Below, one piece after another: positions 18,918-27,408 of a DNA stretch of 28,208 nucleotides. The DNA is from JBLKSS01 sp047607725. GTDB taxonomy: Bacteria; Pseudomonadota; Gammaproteobacteria; Enterobacterales; Enterobacteriaceae. Where the stretch lies: NCBI RefSeq assembly GCF_047607725.1, contig NZ_JBLKSS010000127.1:1-28208 (forward strand), given 5' to 3'. Under the pieces are notes generated by a model, which saw only the letters and a list, made by a program, of their open reading frames with translations, had not been told where the DNA came from and ran no database searches. The translations under genes were made by a program, and so were the position numbers. Each line of letters begins with the position of its first letter. The first letter of the stretch is position 1.

Positions 18918-19403
18918 ATGATTATTAGCCTGATTGCCGCCCTGGCGGTAGATCGTGTGATTGGGATGGAAAATGCCATGCCCTGGCATCTTTCCGCCGA
19001 TCTGGCCTGGTTTAAGCGTAACACGCTCGACAAACCGGTTATCATGGGGCGCCGAACGTTTGAGTCCATCGGTAAGCCGCTGCCGGGGAGACACAATATT
19101 GTGCTGAGTAGCCGTCCCGGCGATAACGACGACGTGACCTGGGTGTCAACGCCTGCGCAGGCGCTGGCCACGGCGGGTGCAGTGGCAGAAGTGATGGTGA
19201 TCGGTGGCGGGAGAGTCTACGAGACCTTTTTGCCGCAGGCCGGGCGGCTCTATCTGACCCATATCGATGCGGAAGTGGATGGCGATACCTGGTTTCCCGA
19301 CTATGAGCCGGATGAATGGCAATCCACCTTCAGCGAATTCCATGACGCCGACGAGAAAAATACCCACAGCTACTGCTTTGAAGTCCTCGAACGCCGCGGA
19401 TGA
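18918..19403 (+). CDS. folA: Dihydrofolate reductase
   Basis: Reduces dihydrofolate to tetrahydrofolate with NADPH. The start is the ATG at 18918 (MIISLIAALAVDRVIGMEN), with GTAAGGG upstream. A longer in-frame frame back to 18819 would run through the promoter. The protein has 161 residues (E. coli 159), with one extra Ile at position 2 or 3. The catalytic acid is Asp28 (SADLAWFKRN), equivalent to E. coli Asp27. GRRTFESIGKPLPGR and MVIGGGRVYE bind NADPH. The final codons (RRG, stop) lie within the first copy of a 31-bp tandem repeat. The kefFC genes that precede folA in E. coli are absent. Confidence 0.98.
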   Translation: MIISLIAALAVDRVIGMENAMPWHLSADLAWFKRNTLDKPVIMGRRTFESIGKPLPGRHNIVLSSRPGDNDDVTWVSTPAQALATAGAVAEVMVIGGGRVYETFLPQAGRLYLTHIDAEVDGDTWFPDYEPDEWQSTFSEFHDADEKNTHSYCFEVLERRG

Positions 19404-19486
19404 CGTGCGTCCCGAGCTGTAGCACCGCGGATGACGTATGACCCGACCTGCTGCGTCGTGGATGATGTGTGATTTTGTGGCGCCAT
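19394..19486 (+). repeat. Three degenerate 31-bp tandem repeats at the folA 3' end
   Basis: Copies begin at 19394, 19425 and 19456. The first two start with the same 13 bases, CCGCGGATGACGT, and differ at about 7 of 31 positions. The third is more diverged (TCGTGGATGATGT and onwards). The first copy includes the last codons and stop of folA. The repeats fill most of the 133-base gap before the convergent apaH. No T-run or terminator is seen here. Confidence 0.7.
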
Positions 19487-19536
19487 CCGCACCGAGGCCA
19501 TGCGGCTAGACACCCGCCAAGCCGCCGGGGTTGGCC

Positions 19537-20385
19537 TTAAGCACTGATGGGATTTTCGATACCGGTCTCGTTTTGCCGGTTGGAGGGCACGCGGGTAAAC
19601 GTTTTATCCTCCCAGCGCAGCAGGGTCAGTTCCCCACCCCAGCAGCAGCCGGTGTCGAGCCCATAGATATGCGCCGGTGTTCCCTGGCCCATTAGCGAAG
19701 CCCAGTGGCCGAAAACGATGCTGTAGCACTCGGGCACCGGTCCCGGTAGCGCAAACCAGGGCCGTAGCGGCGCCGGCGCTTTATCCGGTATATCCTTGCA
19801 GTTCATTTCCAACTGGCCGTTGGGAAAGCAGTAGCGCATGCGGGTGAACACGTTGGTACTGAACCGCAAACGCGCCAAACCGCTCAGCTCCGGACTCCAG
19901 TTGTTCGGCATATCGCCGTACATGGCGTCGAGGAACAGCGGATAGCTGTCGCTGCTGAGCACCGACTCCACCTCCCGTGCGCACTGGCGCGCCGTCGCGA
20001 GATCCCACTGCGGCGTGATGCCGGCGTGGGCCATCACCAATTTTTTCTCCTCATCCACCTGCAGCATCGGCTGACGGCGCAGCCAGTTGATTAATTCATC
20101 GGCGTCCGGCGCTTCCAGCAGCGGTGTAATGCGATCTTTCGGCTTATTGCGGCTGATACCGGTATAGACCGCCAGTAAATGCAGATCGTGATTGCCCAAC
20201 ACCATACGTACGCTATCGCCCAAACTGCGCACCAGGCGCAGCACCTCTAGCGAACCGGGGCCGCGCGCGACCAGATCGCCGGTCAGCCACAGGGTGTCCA
20301 GCGCCGGATTAAACTCAACTTGCGCCAATAGGATTTTCAGCTCGTCGAAGCAGCCGTGAATATCACCGATTAAATAAGTCGACAT
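19537..20385 (-). CDS. apaH: Bis(5'-nucleosyl)-tetraphosphatase, symmetrical
   Basis: Hydrolyses Ap4A to two ADP and in E. coli also removes Np4 caps from RNA. The protein has 282 residues (E. coli 280). The metallophosphoesterase motifs are all present: GDIHG (7-11), GDLVARGP (36-43), GNHD (64-67), and the later MAHAGITPQWD and VFGHWASL. It starts at the ATG at 20385, two bases after the apaG stop, and is the last gene of the lptD-surA-pdxA-rsmA-apaG-apaH operon. Confidence 0.98.
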   Translation of the reverse strand: MSTYLIGDIHGCFDELKILLAQVEFNPALDTLWLTGDLVARGPGSLEVLRLVRSLGDSVRMVLGNHDLHLLAVYTGISRNKPKDRITPLLEAPDADELINWLRRQPMLQVDEEKKLVMAHAGITPQWDLATARQCAREVESVLSSDSYPLFLDAMYGDMPNNWSPELSGLARLRFSTNVFTRMRYCFPNGQLEMNCKDIPDKAPAPLRPWFALPGPVPECYSIVFGHWASLMGQGTPAHIYGLDTGCCWGGELTLLRWEDKTFTRVPSNRQNETGIENPISA

Positions 20386-20387
20386 AG

Positions 20388-20765
20388 CTAGTTTATAAGA
20401 GAAGGAATTGCCAGGCGGAAGACGGGGATCGCAACGTGAAACCCTTGTCCCTGATCATCGACCATATCGTAATGGCCCTGCATGGTGCCGAGCGGGGTTT
20501 CCAACACCGCCCCGCTGGTATATTGAAACTCGCCGCCGGGAAGGATGCGCGGCTTTTCGCCCACCACCCCTTCACCCTGGACCTCGATCTCCTGGCCGTT
20601 GGCGTTGGTGATAAGCCAATAACGCCCCATCAGCTGCACGGGATGCCGTCCCAGATTGCGCAGTGTGATGGTATAGGCGAAAACGTAACGATCCTTTTCT
20701 GGCTGAGACTGTGTCTCTATGTACATGCTCTGAACCTGAACGCAGACACGGGGCGAGTTAATCAT
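20388..20765 (-). CDS. apaG: ApaG protein (DUF525 / immunoglobulin-like fold)
   Basis: Small protein of about 125 residues with an immunoglobulin-like beta sandwich. The same domain occurs in some eukaryotic F-box proteins. Its function is unsettled. The start is the ATG at 20765 (MINSPRVCVQVQSMYI), with CAGGAG upstream; an in-frame TTG lies just before it. The conserved core RNLGRHPVQLMGRYWLITN and the glycine-rich EVQGEGVVGEKP are present. It sits between rsmA and apaH, as in E. coli. Confidence 0.97.
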   Translation of the reverse strand: MINSPRVCVQVQSMYIETQSQPEKDRYVFAYTITLRNLGRHPVQLMGRYWLITNANGQEIEVQGEGVVGEKPRILPGGEFQYTSGAVLETPLGTMQGHYDMVDDQGQGFHVAIPVFRLAIPSLIN

Positions 20766-20778
20766 CAAAGCACTCCTG

Positions 20779-21597
20779 TTAGTCTTGTGAAACGGGGCGC
20801 TCCGCCAGCACGTTAGCTAACCGGCAGTAATGCTCAACGCTCAAATTTTCCGCGCGCAGCGTCGCGTCGATACCCTGTTCCGCCAGCTGTTGCGCACTAA
20901 AAATATTGCCCAGGCTATTGCGCAGCGTCTTGCGGCGCTGGTTGAACGCCAGCCTGGTCAACGTGGCCAGTTTACTCAAATCGCGGACCGGGAACGGCAG
21001 CGTAGCATAGGGCACCAGCCGCACCACCGCCGAATCCACTTTCGGCGCCGGCCGAAACGAGGTCGGCGGCACTTCTAGCACCGGGATGATGTTGCAGTAG
21101 TACTGCGCCATCACGCTCAAACGGCCGTAGGCCTTGCTGTTCGGGCCAGCCACCAGCCGGTTGACCACCTCTTTTTGTAGCATAAAGTGCATATCGCGAA
21201 TGGCATGAGTATAGCTGAAAAGGTGGAACATAAGCGGCGTAGAAATGTTGTAGGGCAGATTGCCGAATACCCGCAGCGGCTGGCCCCGTTCGGCGGACAG
21301 CGCGGCGAAATCCACCGTCATGGCGTCCTGCTGCACGATGTTTAGCTTGGACTGCAAGAAAGGATGAGTGGCCAGGCGAGCGGCCAAATCACGGTCAAGC
21401 TCGATAACGGTCATGGCGTCGATGCGCTCCGCCACCGGCTCGGTCAGGGCGCCCAGACCGGGGCCGATTTCCACTATTGCCTGGCTGGGCTCGGGATGAA
21501 TAGTAGTAACAATAGCATCAATAATTGAGCTATCGTGTAGAAAGTTCTGGCCGAAACGCTTGCGCGCCAGATGCCCCTGATGAACGCGGTTATTCAT
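20779..21597 (-). CDS. rsmA: 16S rRNA dimethyladenosine transferase (RsmA/KsgA)
   Basis: Dimethylates two adjacent adenosines (A1518 and A1519 in E. coli numbering) near the 3' end of 16S rRNA late in 30S assembly. The protein has 272 residues (E. coli 273). The SAM-binding motif is VEIGPGLGALTEP (42-54), the acidic residue is in VIELDRD, and the catalytic motif NLPYN is at 113-117. The ATG at 21597 lies inside the end of pdxA (8-base overlap). apaG follows after 13 bases. Confidence 0.98.
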   Translation of the reverse strand: MNNRVHQGHLARKRFGQNFLHDSSIIDAIVTTIHPEPSQAIVEIGPGLGALTEPVAERIDAMTVIELDRDLAARLATHPFLQSKLNIVQQDAMTVDFAALSAERGQPLRVFGNLPYNISTPLMFHLFSYTHAIRDMHFMLQKEVVNRLVAGPNSKAYGRLSVMAQYYCNIIPVLEVPPTSFRPAPKVDSAVVRLVPYATLPFPVRDLSKLATLTRLAFNQRRKTLRNSLGNIFSAQQLAEQGIDATLRAENLSVEHYCRLANVLAERPVSQD

Positions 21598-22582
21598 TAC
21601 GATGTCTTATCATGTCGATGGCGAGATTAAGCGCCGTTTTGATACTGCCGGCCTCCACCTGTCCCGATCCGGCCAGCTCCAGGGCGGTGCCGTGATCGAC
21701 GGAGGTACGAATGAAGGGGAGCCCCAGCGTGATATTGACCGCCCGGCCGAATCCCTGATATTTCAGCACCGGCAGACTCTGATCGTGATACATAGCCAGC
21801 ACCGCATCCGCCTGCTGCAAATATTTCGGTTGAAATAGCGTATCGGCAGGCAACGGACCGACCAGATTATACCCTTTGGCGCGCAGTGTATCCAGGGCAG
21901 GCGTGATCACCTCGATTTCTTCCCGGCCCATATGGCCGCCTTCGCCGGCGTGGGGGTTCAGCCCGCAGACATAGATGCACGGCTGCGCGATACCGAATTG
22001 CCGCTTGAGATCCCGGACCAGGATCGTAATGACTTCATCCAGGGACCGGCGGGTGATGGCGCCCGGAACCGCCAGCAGCGGCAAGTGGGTGGTCGCGAGC
22101 GCGACACGCAGCGACTCGGTGGCCAACATCATGACGACGCGATCGCGGCCGCTGCGCTCGGCGAAATATTCGGTATGGCCGCTGAACGGCAGGCCGCCGT
22201 CGTTAATGATGCCCTTATGCACGGGACCGGTGAGCAGCGCTGCGAACTCGCCGCTGAGGCAGCCGTCGCAGGCGCGGGCCAGGGTCGCTATCACATAATG
22301 GCTATTGGCGGCATTGAGTTCGCCGGCAATGACCGGCGCCGGCGCCTCGATGGCCAGCACCGTTAGTTTCCCGGCCTGCCGCGGCGTAGCCGGCTCTTCG
22401 GGACGATAGGGGTGCAGCCGCAGCGGCAGGTTGAGCTGTCGCGCCCGCGCCGTCAATAGCGCGGGATCGGCGCATATCACCAGCTCGACCGGCCACGCCT
22501 GCTGGGCCAGTATGGCGACGAGATCGGGTCCTATCCCGGCGGGTTCGCCGGGGGTGATGACAATGCGTTGATTATTGCCCAT
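21590..22582 (-). CDS. pdxA: 4-hydroxythreonine-4-phosphate dehydrogenase
   Basis: Oxidises 4-phosphohydroxy-L-threonine in the DXP-dependent pyridoxal phosphate pathway. The protein has 330 residues (E. coli 329). The three metal-binding histidines are His166 (TTHLPLL), His211 (LNPHAGEGG) and His266 (MYHDQSLPV), at the E. coli positions. The N-terminus ITPGEPAGIGPDL is typical. Its start overlaps the end of surA by 11 bases and its end overlaps rsmA by 8, so the genes are translationally coupled. Confidence 0.98.
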   Translation of the reverse strand: MGNNQRIVITPGEPAGIGPDLVAILAQQAWPVELVICADPALLTARARQLNLPLRLHPYRPEEPATPRQAGKLTVLAIEAPAPVIAGELNAANSHYVIATLARACDGCLSGEFAALLTGPVHKGIINDGGLPFSGHTEYFAERSGRDRVVMMLATESLRVALATTHLPLLAVPGAITRRSLDEVITILVRDLKRQFGIAQPCIYVCGLNPHAGEGGHMGREEIEVITPALDTLRAKGYNLVGPLPADTLFQPKYLQQADAVLAMYHDQSLPVLKYQGFGRAVNITLGLPFIRTSVDHGTALELAGSGQVEAGSIKTALNLAIDMIRHRNE

Positions 22583-23864
22583 TGTTGTCGATAATTTTCA
22601 CATAGGCGGACGCGCGCTGCTCCTGCATCCAGGTTTGCGCCTCTTCGGCGAACTTGCGGTTAAACAGCAGCCGATAGGCGCGGTCTTTTTGGGCGGCGTC
22701 GGTGCGATCCACTTGGCGGGTGTCGATAAGCTGAATCAGATGCCAGCCGAAGGACGAATGCACCGGCGTGCTGATTTCCCTTTTCTTCAGATGCATCAGT
22801 GCATCGCGGAAGGCCGGGTCGAATGCATCGGCGGAGCTCCAGCCCAGATCGCCGCCCTGATTGGCGGAACCCGGGTCCTCGGACAGCTGTTTAGCGGCGG
22901 CGCTGAAGCTGAGGCGGCCGCTCTTGATTTGCGCCGCGATATCCTCAAGCTTGGCGCGAGCCTGTTGATTGGTCATCACCACCGAGGTGCGCAAAAGAAT
23001 GTGGCGCGCATGCACTTCGGTGACCGTCACTTTTTGATCGCCGCCGCGAATGTCGTTGACTTTCAGGATATGAAAACCGACGCCGGAACGGATCGGGCCG
23101 ACAATGCTGTCCTTCTGAGCGCCCTGCAATCGCGCCGCGAACAGCGACGGCAGCTCTTCGAGTTTCCCCCAGCCCATTTGACCGCCTTTCAGCGCCTGCG
23201 GGTCAGCGGAGTAAGTGATTGCAAACTTGCCGAAGTCTGCGCCGTTCTTGCTTTGTTCGACTAAAGAATTGGCCAGCGCTTCCGTTTTATCCAACTGATC
23301 CTGGGTCGGGTTTTCCGGCAGCGGAATAAGAATATGGCTAAGATTGAATTCCGCGCCGTTACCGGTTTGGGCGGCGATCTGCTGCGCCAGCGAGTCCACT
23401 TCCTGCGGCAAAATAGTCACGCGGCGGCGGACTTCGCCGTTGCGCACTTCGGCAATCAGCATCTCTTTGCGGATTTGCGCCCGGTAGGTGTTGTAGTCCA
23501 TACCGTCATAGGCCAGGCGGTTGCGCAGCTGATTGAGGGTCATGTGGTTCTGGGCGGCGATATTGCCGATAGCCTGATCCAGCTGCTCGTCGCTGATGGT
23601 GATATTGGCGCGCTGGGCCAGCTGCAGAATGATGTTGTCCATAATCAGCCGGTCGAGGATCTGGCGGCGCAGCGTCGCGTCGTCCGGCAGTTGTTGATTG
23701 GCTTCCTGAGCGCCGTGTTTCACCGTGGTCAGCATGCTGTTCACATCACTTTCCAGGACGCCGCCGTTGTCCACCACGGCGGCAACTTTATCCACGACCT
23801 GCGGGGCGCCATGGGCGCACAGGGCGAGGGCGAGGGCGAGGATAAACGTTCTCCAGTTTTTCAT
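22572..23864 (-). CDS. surA: Periplasmic chaperone / peptidyl-prolyl isomerase SurA
   Basis: Escorts unfolded outer-membrane proteins, LptD among them, to the BAM complex. The protein has 430 residues (E. coli 428). A signal peptide (1-19, cleavage probably before APQVVDKVAAVV) is followed by the chaperone N-domain, a first parvulin domain (about 172-272), a second parvulin domain (about 282-383, starting EVHARHILLRTS) and the C-terminal helix. The ATG at 23864 is preceded by GGAAAAG. It lies 65 bases downstream of lptD in the same operon. Confidence 0.98.
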   Translation of the reverse strand: MKNWRTFILALALALCAHGAPQVVDKVAAVVDNGGVLESDVNSMLTTVKHGAQEANQQLPDDATLRRQILDRLIMDNIILQLAQRANITISDEQLDQAIGNIAAQNHMTLNQLRNRLAYDGMDYNTYRAQIRKEMLIAEVRNGEVRRRVTILPQEVDSLAQQIAAQTGNGAEFNLSHILIPLPENPTQDQLDKTEALANSLVEQSKNGADFGKFAITYSADPQALKGGQMGWGKLEELPSLFAARLQGAQKDSIVGPIRSGVGFHILKVNDIRGGDQKVTVTEVHARHILLRTSVVMTNQQARAKLEDIAAQIKSGRLSFSAAAKQLSEDPGSANQGGDLGWSSADAFDPAFRDALMHLKKREISTPVHSSFGWHLIQLIDTRQVDRTDAAQKDRAYRLLFNRKFAEEAQTWMQEQRASAYVKIIDNNGQ

Positions 23865-23929
23865 AACTTTTCCATATATATCAGCCGCATACGCGGATTA
23901 AGTTCAATGTTTGCGTCGAGACTGCAGCA

Positions 23930-26272
23930 TTAAAACGCCCGCTGATAGGGGAGAATGCCGGATCCCAGCATCTTGTCCGTACCCAGGCCATAATTGCTGC
24001 TCAAACCGCGCAGTTCAATATTAAACGACACTTTGTTGTCGTACTGGCTGGAACTGTCGGTATTGTTCCAGCCGGTGATCTTCCGCTCATAGCCCACATT
24101 GATAGCCCAGCAGCAGGTGTTGTATTGCAGGCCGACCAATTGGTCCGCCGGCTGGTTGGCCTTGGTATCGTAATAATACGCGCCGACCAGCGACCAGCGG
24201 TCAACCAGCGGCCAACTGCCGGTGACCCCCACCTGTGAAATGCCCTGTTGATAGCCGGGATGGCTAATGNCGGACAGCATCTGCTCAATATATTGCGGGC
24301 TGGCGTAACGGTAGTTCAGCTGTAGGATGCGGTTCTCGTCGCGCCGGTACTCCAGCACCGCATCGCCCAGCGCAACGCTGTTCAGACGGGAGTCATACTG
24401 CAGGCCGCCGCGGACCCCCCACTGATTGCTGATACGCCAGTAGCTATCTCCCGCCCAAACCACGTTGCCGGTATTATCATAATTATCCCAGGTGCCGGTG
24501 ATATCACCGGTACGGGGCCGCGAGAAGTAGAAGTAGTAGATTTGACCCACGGAGGCGTTAAATCGTTCCACGCGCTGATCGTCATAAATTCGGGTGGTCA
24601 CGCCGCCCGCCAATTGGTTGGCGGACGAAATACGGTCGAGGCCGCTATAGGTGCGATCGCGGAACAGGCCGGAGTAGTCGGTTTGCAGGATAGTGGAGTC
24701 GTAAACGCCGATATCGTTCTGGTTGCGATAGGGGACATACAGGTATTGCAGCCGCGGCTCCAGCGTCTGCGTGTAATCGGGCGCGTAATCCATATCACGC
24801 TCGAACACCATCTTGCCATCGGTTTTAAACTGCGGCGAAACCCGATTGACCGACCCCTTCAGGTGACGGCCGGTAGTGGTATTCTCGTTGTAGTAATCGA
24901 TATTTTCCTGCTGATAGTGGGTGGCCATCAGCTTGGCTTCGGTATTCAGACTACCCCAGCGGTTGGCCAGCGGCAGGTTGAGCGTGGGCTCGATATGCAA
25001 GCGGGTGGCTTCGGGATAGTCGTTGTTAACGTTGGTGAATTTGGCCGCCTGGCTGAATACCTTGAGGTCAAAGGGACCGATGTCGTTTTTATAATAGGTC
25101 AAGTCGAACTGGGGCGCGGCGCGGTAAGCGTCGCTACTATTGGTGTCAAAGACCTGGAACTGCTTGTACGACAGGGCGGAGTCCCAGTTTTCATCGGCAT
25201 AGCCGAAGCTGAATTTTTGCGTGGCGTAGCCGTCGGTGGTGCTGCCGTACTTGGAATCCAGATCGTCGAAATAGTTGGAGTCGCTGACTTTGGTGTAGTC
25301 GACGTTGAAACGCCACACCTGATCCATGACGCCGTTATGATGCCAATAGAGCAGCCAGCGGTCGCTGTCGCTGGCGTGCTCGCTGCTGTAAACCCGATCT
25401 TTGGGCAGCCAGTCAAATTCCACCAGCCCTTCGCCCGGGGTCGTCAGATAGCGGAACTCGGTCTGGATCTGGGTGCCGCGTTTACTCATGTAATTCGGCG
25501 TGATGGTGGCGTCGTAGTTGGGCACCAGGTTCAGGTAGTAGGGCGCGCTGAACTCGAAGCCGTTGTTGCTGCCGTATTTGGCATTGGGGATAAGGAAACC
25601 GGAGCGGCGCTTGTCGCCCACCGGCATTTGCAAATACGGACTGTAGAAGACCGGCACCTTACCGATTTTAAAGCGCGCGTTCCAAATCTCGGCGACTTGC
25701 TCCTCGCGGTCGTGGATCACTTCCGAACCGACCACGCTCCAGCTGTCGTCACCCGGCAGGCAGGAGGTAAAACTGCCGTTTTCCAATACCGTGTAGCGGT
25801 TATCGCCGCGCTGTTTCATGGTATCGGCGTCGCCGCGGCCCTGCCGGCCCACCATCTGGTAATTACCCTGATAGACGTCGGTATCTTTGGTGTTGAGATT
25901 AGACCAGGCTTTGGGGCCCTGCAGTTTGATCTCATTGCTGGCATAATTGACATTGCCGGTGGCGGTAACGGTACGCAGCAGCGTCTGGTTTTGCTCCTGG
26001 CGCTGCGTGAGCTGCACTTCATCGGCGGTGAGCGTGCTGTTGCCCTGCTCAATATCCACGTTACCGCTAAATAGCGCATGATCGGGATAATTCGCCGCGG
26101 TTTTGTCGGCCTGTATATGCACCGGCAGCGTGTTGGGGTCGCCATTGACAAGAGGTTTGGTATAGGCCAGCACGCCCAACAGGCATTGATCCGCCAGAGC
26201 GGCCAGCGCCTGCTGGCTATAGAGAGCGGACCCGATAAGGCTGGCCAGCAGTGTGGGTAAACGTTTTTTCAT
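23930..26272 (-). CDS. lptD: LPS-assembly outer-membrane protein LptD
   Basis: Beta-barrel component of the LptDE translocon, which inserts lipopolysaccharide into the outer leaflet. The protein has 780 residues (E. coli 784). A signal peptide (about 1-24, ending QQALA) precedes the periplasmic LptA-like domain (about 30-230) and the large C-terminal barrel. The four cysteines needed for the two disulfides are present: DQCLLG (30), TSCLPG, and the pair in NTCCWAIN. The sequence has one undetermined base at 24270, leaving one codon unreadable without breaking the frame. It is the first gene of the operon ending in apaH. Confidence 0.98.
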   Translation of the reverse strand: MKKRLPTLLASLIGSALYSQQALAALADQCLLGVLAYTKPLVNGDPNTLPVHIQADKTAANYPDHALFSGNVDIEQGNSTLTADEVQLTQRQEQNQTLLRTVTATGNVNYASNEIKLQGPKAWSNLNTKDTDVYQGNYQMVGRQGRGDADTMKQRGDNRYTVLENGSFTSCLPGDDSWSVVGSEVIHDREEQVAEIWNARFKIGKVPVFYSPYLQMPVGDKRRSGFLIPNAKYGSNNGFEFSAPYYLNLVPNYDATITPNYMSKRGTQIQTEFRYLTTPGEGLVEFDWLPKDRVYSSEHASDSDRWLLYWHHNGVMDQVWRFNVDYTKVSDSNYFDDLDSKYGSTTDGYATQKFSFGYADENWDSALSYKQFQVFDTNSSDAYRAAPQFDLTYYKNDIGPFDLKVFSQAAKFTNVNNDYPEATRLHIEPTLNLPLANRWGSLNTEAKLMATHYQQENIDYYNENTTTGRHLKGSVNRVSPQFKTDGKMVFERDMDYAPDYTQTLEPRLQYLYVPYRNQNDIGVYDSTILQTDYSGLFRDRTYSGLDRISSANQLAGGVTTRIYDDQRVERFNASVGQIYYFYFSRPRTGDITGTWDNYDNTGNVVWAGDSYWRISNQWGVRGGLQYDSRLNSVALGDAVLEYRRDENRILQLNYRYASPQYIEQMLSXISHPGYQQGISQVGVTGSWPLVDRWSLVGAYYYDTKANQPADQLVGLQYNTCCWAINVGYERKITGWNNTDSSSQYDNKVSFNIELRGLSSNYGLGTDKMLGSGILPYQRAF

Positions 26273-26326
26273 AAGCGTTTTTCAGGTGTTCCGTCATCCA
26301 GGGCTTATCGCGGCAAACGGTCAGAG

Positions 26327-26335
26327 ACTATATCA
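26327..26335 (-). promoter_or_regulatory. lptD operon promoter (candidate, extended -10)
   Basis: On the minus strand TGATATAGT (26335-26327) forms an extended -10 (TGn followed by TATAGT), 55 bases before lptD. No strong -35 is present. A TCTGA at 26325-26321 and AACGCTT upstream give only a weak sigma-E match, although lptD is sigma-E controlled in E. coli. Confidence 0.4.
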
Positions 26336-26384
26336 CTCATAAGCGTTGCGCCAGTGTTAAATCCTGCCGTTTCGCCGCGCACCG

Positions 26385-26414
26385 TTAGGCTTAGCGTTAA
26401 ATGACAGGTATGAT
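26385..26414 (+). promoter_or_regulatory. djlA promoter (candidate)
   Basis: TTAGGC (26385-26390), an 18-base spacer, and TATGAT (26409-26414), 41 bases before the djlA ATG. The elements are only moderately close to consensus. Confidence 0.45.
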
Positions 26415-26455
26415 AAAGCAATTTTGTACCGACGGCATGATGAATTGAGGAGTAT

Positions 26456-27280
26456 ATGCGTTATTGGGGTAAGCTGTTGGGCGTTATTGTGGCGATTTGG
26501 TCAGGCGGCGGTTTTTGGGCCATCGTACTGGGCCTGCTGATTGGCCATATGGTGGATAAGGCGCGGGGCGCCCGCGTGACCGGTCCCGGCTATTTTTCCG
26601 ATCAACAAACCCGGCAAAACGTTTTTTTCCGCACCACTTTCCAAGTGATGGGCCATTTAACCAAGTCCAAAGGGCGGGTCACCGAGGCGGACATCGTAAA
26701 CGCCAATAGGCTGATGACGCGGATGCAACTGAATGATGCGCTGAAAAGCGCCGCGCAGGAGGCGTTCCGCGAAGGGAAAGATAGCGATTTCCCCCTGCGC
26801 GGCCGGCTGCGCGAGTTTCGCCAGGTCTGCTTTGGCCGCTTCGATCTCATCCGCATTTTTTTGGAAATCCAAATCCAGGCGGCCTTCGCCGATGGTTCGC
26901 TGCACCCCAACGAGCGGCAGGTGCTGTACGTCATCGCCGAAGAGCTGGGCATCAGCCGCGGCCAGTTTGATCAGTTCCTCAGCATGATGGAGGGCGGCGC
27001 GCAGTTCGGCGGTCAGCATGAGTCTTACCAGGGCAGTTACCGCCAGCCGGGATGGGCGCAGGGACCGACCCTGGAGGACGCCTGCAAAGTGCTCGGCGTC
27101 AGTCCCCAGGACGATGGCCCGACGATTAAGCGTGCCTATCGCAAGCTGATGAGCGAGCATCATCCCGACAAGCTGGTCGCGAAAGGGCTGCCGCCTGAAA
27201 TGATGGAAATGGCCAAACAGAAAACGCAAGCGATCCAGCAGGCCTATGATCTTCTAAAGCGGGAAAAGGGCTTTCGCTAA
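26456..27280 (+). CDS. djlA: Membrane-anchored co-chaperone DjlA
   Basis: Inner-membrane J-domain protein that stimulates DnaK. In E. coli its overproduction activates the Rcs envelope-stress system. The protein has 274 residues (E. coli 271). An N-terminal glycine-rich membrane helix (about 7-30, FWAIVLGLLIGHMVDKAR) anchors it. A TerB-like central domain (about 55-190, VMGHLTKSKGRVTEADI) follows. The C-terminal J domain has HHPDKLVAKGLPPEMME with intact HPD. The ATG at 26456 has TGAGGAG upstream. It diverges from lptD. Confidence 0.98.
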   Translation: MRYWGKLLGVIVAIWSGGGFWAIVLGLLIGHMVDKARGARVTGPGYFSDQQTRQNVFFRTTFQVMGHLTKSKGRVTEADIVNANRLMTRMQLNDALKSAAQEAFREGKDSDFPLRGRLREFRQVCFGRFDLIRIFLEIQIQAAFADGSLHPNERQVLYVIAEELGISRGQFDQFLSMMEGGAQFGGQHESYQGSYRQPGWAQGPTLEDACKVLGVSPQDDGPTIKRAYRKLMSEHHPDKLVAKGLPPEMMEMAKQKTQAIQQAYDLLKREKGFR

Positions 27281-27408
27281 GCGGCAAAAATGCCCTGGGC
27301 TAACCGACGGGCGCAGACCGTGCCCGGCGGTTTGGGTGGGGCAAAGCACGCCGAGGAACGGCATGTCGTGCCGCGCGTTTCCCGCACCGGCAAGGGAAAA
27401 GCGGCGGT

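Noticed and set aside
24542..26074. Long plus-strand frame (510 codons) opposite lptD
   Set aside because: Shadow of lptD codon bias. The Val/Gly-rich translation has no family signature.
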